Shown: positions 6,399 to 8,533 of the stretch, piece after piece
Numbering within the stretch: the stretch's first letter is position 1
How the letters are laid out: the number at the start of each line of letters is the position of its first letter
Source of the DNA: an uncultured Eubacteriales bacterium
GTDB taxonomy: Bacteria; Bacillota; Clostridia; Oscillospirales; Oscillospiraceae
DNA: 8,533 bases
Direction: 5' to 3'
Assembly: GCA_902461475.1 (NCBI GenBank)
Contig: CABPXX010000041.1
Span: 1-8,533 of the forward strand
Translations under genes and position numbers: made by a program
Notes under the pieces: generated by a model
Seen by the model: only the letters and a program-made list of their open reading frames with translations
What the model was told of the DNA's origin: nothing
Databases searched by the model: none

Positions 6399-7481
6399 AT
6401 GAACAGATACAAAGACACATCCAGGCAGGCCCGGACCCGGGACCAAAGCCTGGAATCCACCGCCACAGAACCTGAGCCTGAGCGGTGTGAAATCACCGGA
6501 AGGCCCAACGGCAAGAGCTATCTGGTGTTGGCAGGGGTGATTTTGGCGCTGCTGGTTTTCCTCCTGCTGCCCATCCTCCTGCACAGCTTGACCACCCACA
6601 AGAATTCCCTGGCCCTTTTCTCCGGCATCGGAGCTGTGGCCATGGTGGGTATCCTCGTCTATTTGGCGGTGCGCTATCGGTGCTTTCAGGTGAAGATGGA
6701 CGCCCAGGGGTTCTACCTTCGCACCACTCCCTTCAACGGCCAATATTACCGCTACACCGATATCAAGGAGTGCCGAGAGGTTCGGCGGGTATACCGTCCC
6801 CGTGGGACCCAGGGCAGCAGAACCACCCGTTCCTATGCCTTTCTCTTCTTCTTCACCGATCGGTCCGGGGTCACCCGGCAATTCTTCTTTCAGAAGGAGC
6901 GATTCAGCGACGAGATTCAGGTGCTAAAGACCCGCATTGCGGCAGCTCAGAATCAGGACGCCCAGGAGCCAACTCGTCCCACGGCGTCCCCCCGAGCCCG
7001 CACCGCCGCTTCCAGCAAGGTTCCCCCTCTGCCGCTGTTGCTGTTGGGGATTGTGCTGCTGGTCATCGGGCTGTACCTGCTCTCCCCCCACATCGTGGCC
7101 ATGCTGCGTCTGAACCCCCAGAACAACAGTTGGACCCAGACCACCGCCACGGTGGTGAACGTCTCCACCCAGGGCGATTCCTACAATATCGTCTACTCCT
7201 ATACCGTCAACGGTGCGTCCTATCAGAACTCTACCACCTCGGACACCTCTATGCGGTTGGGCGACACCATCTCGGTGTACTATAACCCGGCTTCTCCCCA
7301 GTTCTCCCGGGACTCCATAGGCGGGGACACCGGGGAAACCGTCCCCATGAGCAAAACGCTGCTGGGGTCCCTCTCCACAGCCTTGGGCCTGGGATGCGTG
7401 GTTGTGGTGGCCTGGAACTTGTGGAAGCCCACCACCGCTTCGGTGAAGGTGCGTCGGAATTCCAACCGAACCGCCCGATAA
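6399..7481 (+). CDS. Four-helix membrane protein with PH-like loop and DUF3592-like C-terminus
   Basis: This is a 360-residue integral membrane protein of unknown function. A polar N-terminus (1-39) is followed by two helices (about 41-61 and 71-91). Then comes a soluble segment (95-182) with the look of a bacterial PH domain: strands FQVKMDAQGFYLRTT and YYRYTDIKEC, an FLFFFTDRSG strand and a closing helix. A charged Ala/Pro/Arg linker (183-207) leads to a helix (210-230), an outside beta-rich part (246-302, with TTATVVNVST, YSYTVNGASY and GDTISVYYNPASP) and a last helix (321-341). This second half fits DUF3592, in which a G-x-x-I/V-x-V-x-Y-N-P stretch is typical. The start has no strong ribosome site; it lies 14 nt after the pseudouridine synthase stop. 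Role unknown. Confidence 0.85.
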   Translation: MNRYKDTSRQARTRDQSLESTATEPEPERCEITGRPNGKSYLVLAGVILALLVFLLLPILLHSLTTHKNSLALFSGIGAVAMVGILVYLAVRYRCFQVKMDAQGFYLRTTPFNGQYYRYTDIKECREVRRVYRPRGTQGSRTTRSYAFLFFFTDRSGVTRQFFFQKERFSDEIQVLKTRIAAAQNQDAQEPTRPTASPRARTAASSKVPPLPLLLLGIVLLVIGLYLLSPHIVAMLRLNPQNNSWTQTTATVVNVSTQGDSYNIVYSYTVNGASYQNSTTSDTSMRLGDTISVYYNPASPQFSRDSIGGDTGETVPMSKTLLGSLSTALGLGCVVVVAWNLWKPTTASVKVRRNSNRTAR

Positions 7482-7499
7482 GATTCGTTTTTTCAAGGA

Positions 7500-7976
7500 G
7501 TGACGAAAACGCAAGAGGATAAGCGGGTATATCAGATTGGGAATGACAGCTTGGCTGTGATATTCCTCCTGATTGGCCTGGCCATATCTGGCGGCGTTGC
7601 CATTGCGCTGGCTTTGGCCAACAATCCGGCGGTATTCTTGATCGGCCTGTTTGCTCTGTTCATGCTGGTGATGACGTTGATGGGGCTGTATCGTCGGTTC
7701 ATCGTGAAGTTCCTAGTGGGTGAAAACGGCTTTTATCATAAGACCAAACCAGGAAACGGGCGTTATCACCGCTACAGCGAGCTGGAAAAGGCCTGGACTT
7801 CCTATGGCGATGGGGACAACGCCCTGTATTTTTATTACCAGCTACCGGGCGAGTCTCCCGTCCGCTTCTACTACAACCTCATAGACGATGAAGCAGTGGA
7901 GTACATACTTTCCAAGTTCCGCTCCTTCCACCCCGAGTTGGAGGAGGAAAACGAGGACTGGGATTACGAAGACTAA
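7500..7976 (+). CDS. Two-helix membrane protein related to the PH-like loop of its neighbour
   Basis: This is a 158-residue protein with two membrane helices (about 17-39 and 44-64), a soluble C-terminal domain and a very acidic tail (146-158). The segment GFYHKTKPGNGRYHRYSELE (77-96) is plainly related to GFYLRTTPFNGQYYRYTDIK in the gene before it, so the two are likely paralogues sharing a PH-like domain. The start is odd. The frame opens right after the neighbour's TAA, in the same frame, and the only standard start, GTG at 7500, directly abuts the AAGGA ribosome sequence with no spacer. No other ATG, GTG or TTG lies near a usable distance, so a non-standard start (such as ACG at 7509) is possible. 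An intrinsic terminator begins 6 nt past the stop. Function unknown. Confidence 0.8.
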   Translation: MTKTQEDKRVYQIGNDSLAVIFLLIGLAISGGVAIALALANNPAVFLIGLFALFMLVMTLMGLYRRFIVKFLVGENGFYHKTKPGNGRYHRYSELEKAWTSYGDGDNALYFYYQLPGESPVRFYYNLIDDEAVEYILSKFRSFHPELEEENEDWDYED

Positions 7977-7981
7977 GATAG

Positions 7982-8016
7982 AAAGACAGGCGGTGAAAAT
8001 CACCGTCTGTCTTTTT
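7982..8016 (+). terminator. Intrinsic terminator of the plus-strand block
   Basis: A 15-bp stem (7982-7996 with 8000-8014) has one G-T wobble and an AAA loop. The core is AGACAGGCGGTGA against TCACCGTCTGTCT, followed directly by a T-run to 8016. It starts 6 nt past the stop of the last gene. This is a textbook Rho-independent terminator. Confidence 0.93.
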
Positions 8017-8060
8017 GCCTATTTTGGCTTTTTACAAGTAAACATTGATGCTCTCCCATG

Positions 8061-8174
8061 TCCTAGGCGCAAATCTGCGCCCTGGCAGGGACGCTCCGCT
8101 GGGGTAACTTTCTGCCGCCAGAAAGTCACCAAAGACCGCCAAAGGCGGGGCCTTCCCCGCCTTGTGGAATCCAC
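8061..8174. repeat. Cluster of short perfect hairpins, probable dispersed intergenic repeat
   Basis: Four consecutive stems are present. GGCGCA/TGCGCC is at 8066-8071 and 8076-8081. ACTTTCTG/CAGAAAGT is at 8107-8114 and 8119-8126, extendable to 12 bp with one mismatch. AAGGCGGGG/CCCCGCCTT is at 8142-8150 and 8155-8163, and GTGG/CCAC at 8164-8174. An alternative stem CCGCC/GGCGG (8136-8148) would exclude the third. Sequences of the ACTTTCTG-CCGC-CAGAAAGT kind are, as far as I recall, common between genes in Clostridia, but I could not search. No coding sign. Confidence 0.55.
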
Positions 8175-8533
8175 CCCGCGGTACTGGGTGTCCCTGCGTC
8201 CTTCTCTATTCGGCCCTTGGTTCGGTTGGGTCACATAGATGACGTGTCGTTCTATGGCTTGTATTTTCTTCTCTGCTAGTGTGTCTTTCTGCTGCCAGGG
8301 CCTTTCCCTGGTAAGCCGCTGTTCCCAGCTGATGGGAGGCTGGTTCCCGGCGGCGGGAACGCCGCTGCACCAAGGTAGGCCCGGGCATGGAAACCTCCCA
8401 GCCATAGGGCCAGTTGCCCGAGTTGGCCTGGTGTGGTGGCAGAAACAGGGGCCACAGCAAGGGTCACGGGCCGAATTGAGACTTGACGCAGTTCCAACCT
8501 CGTACCCCAGGGAGGTCCTTAGGGGGGGAACGC
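8175..8533. other. Non-coding or unrecognised stretch with several inverted repeats
   Basis: No ORF here has a ribosome site, recognisable motif or natural composition on either strand; the open frames are short, Arg/Pro-rich and mutually overlapping. Inverted repeats are CCAGGG/CCCTGG (8295-8300 and 8306-8311), GTTCCCG/CGGGAAC (8343-8349 and 8354-8360) and TGGGAGG/CCTCCCA (8333-8339 and 8394-8400), the last enclosing the second. That arrangement could be a folded RNA. The end at 8522-8528 is a run of seven G. No tRNA, rRNA or known riboswitch could be recognised. Confidence 0.4.

Noticed and set aside
5401..6420. Minus-strand open frame of 339 codons opposite the pseudouridine synthase gene
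   Set aside because: It mirrors the codon bias of the real gene, has no ribosome site and no family features.
7888..8238. Plus-strand frame of 116 codons spanning the terminator
   Set aside because: It begins inside the preceding gene in another frame and reads through the intrinsic terminator into the repeat cluster, so it is a chance frame.
8019..8460. Overlapping minus-strand frames of 84-128 codons at the right end
   Set aside because: They overlap one another, are rich in Arg, Pro and Gln, run through the hairpin repeats and lack ribosome sites; none resembles a protein I know.

Overview
The window is a GC-rich stretch of a Gram-positive, endospore-forming Clostridia chromosome. The sporulation genes yqfC and yqfD sit next to phoH, ybeY and era, an order shared with Bacillus and Clostridia. 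The strong G/C bias at third codon positions and the protein style suggest an Oscillospiraceae-type gut bacterium (Flavonifractor, Lawsonibacter or Pseudoflavonifractor relatives). That placement is an inference from style; no marker here fixes the genus.

Minus-strand block (positions 5338 down to 1): yqfC, yqfD, phoH, ybeY, a lipoprotein gene and era follow closely and look like one transcription unit. yqfD is broken by a single in-frame TAA at 4225-4227; the remaining third of the family continues in the same frame to 3820. After era comes about 230 bp packed with perfect inverted repeats, then a small YqzL-like gene and a GNAT acetyltransferase that runs off the left edge. Relative to the Bacillus layout (yqfC-yqfD-phoH-pgpH-ybeY-dgkA-cdd-era-yqzL-recO), pgpH, dgkA and cdd are absent, a lipoprotein gene stands before era, and a GNAT gene rather than recO follows the yqzL-like gene.

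Plus-strand block (5470-8016): this starts from a divergent intergenic region of about 130 bp. It holds an RluA-family pseudouridine synthase with an S4 domain, then two membrane proteins. The first is a four-helix protein with a PH-like loop and a C-terminal DUF3592-like part. The second is a shorter two-helix protein whose soluble part is clearly related to the first one's loop. A strong intrinsic terminator closes the block at 7982-8016.

Right end (8017-8533): no convincing gene. The first part is a cluster of short perfect hairpins that looks like a dispersed intergenic repeat. The last 250 bp or so also contains several inverted repeats and could be a structured RNA or a decayed element.

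The functional theme of the minus block is ribosome maturation and quality control (Era, YbeY) with sporulation (YqfC/YqfD). The plus block pairs an RNA-modifying enzyme with unrelated membrane proteins. I see no defence system, CRISPR array, tRNA, rRNA or complete mobile element.
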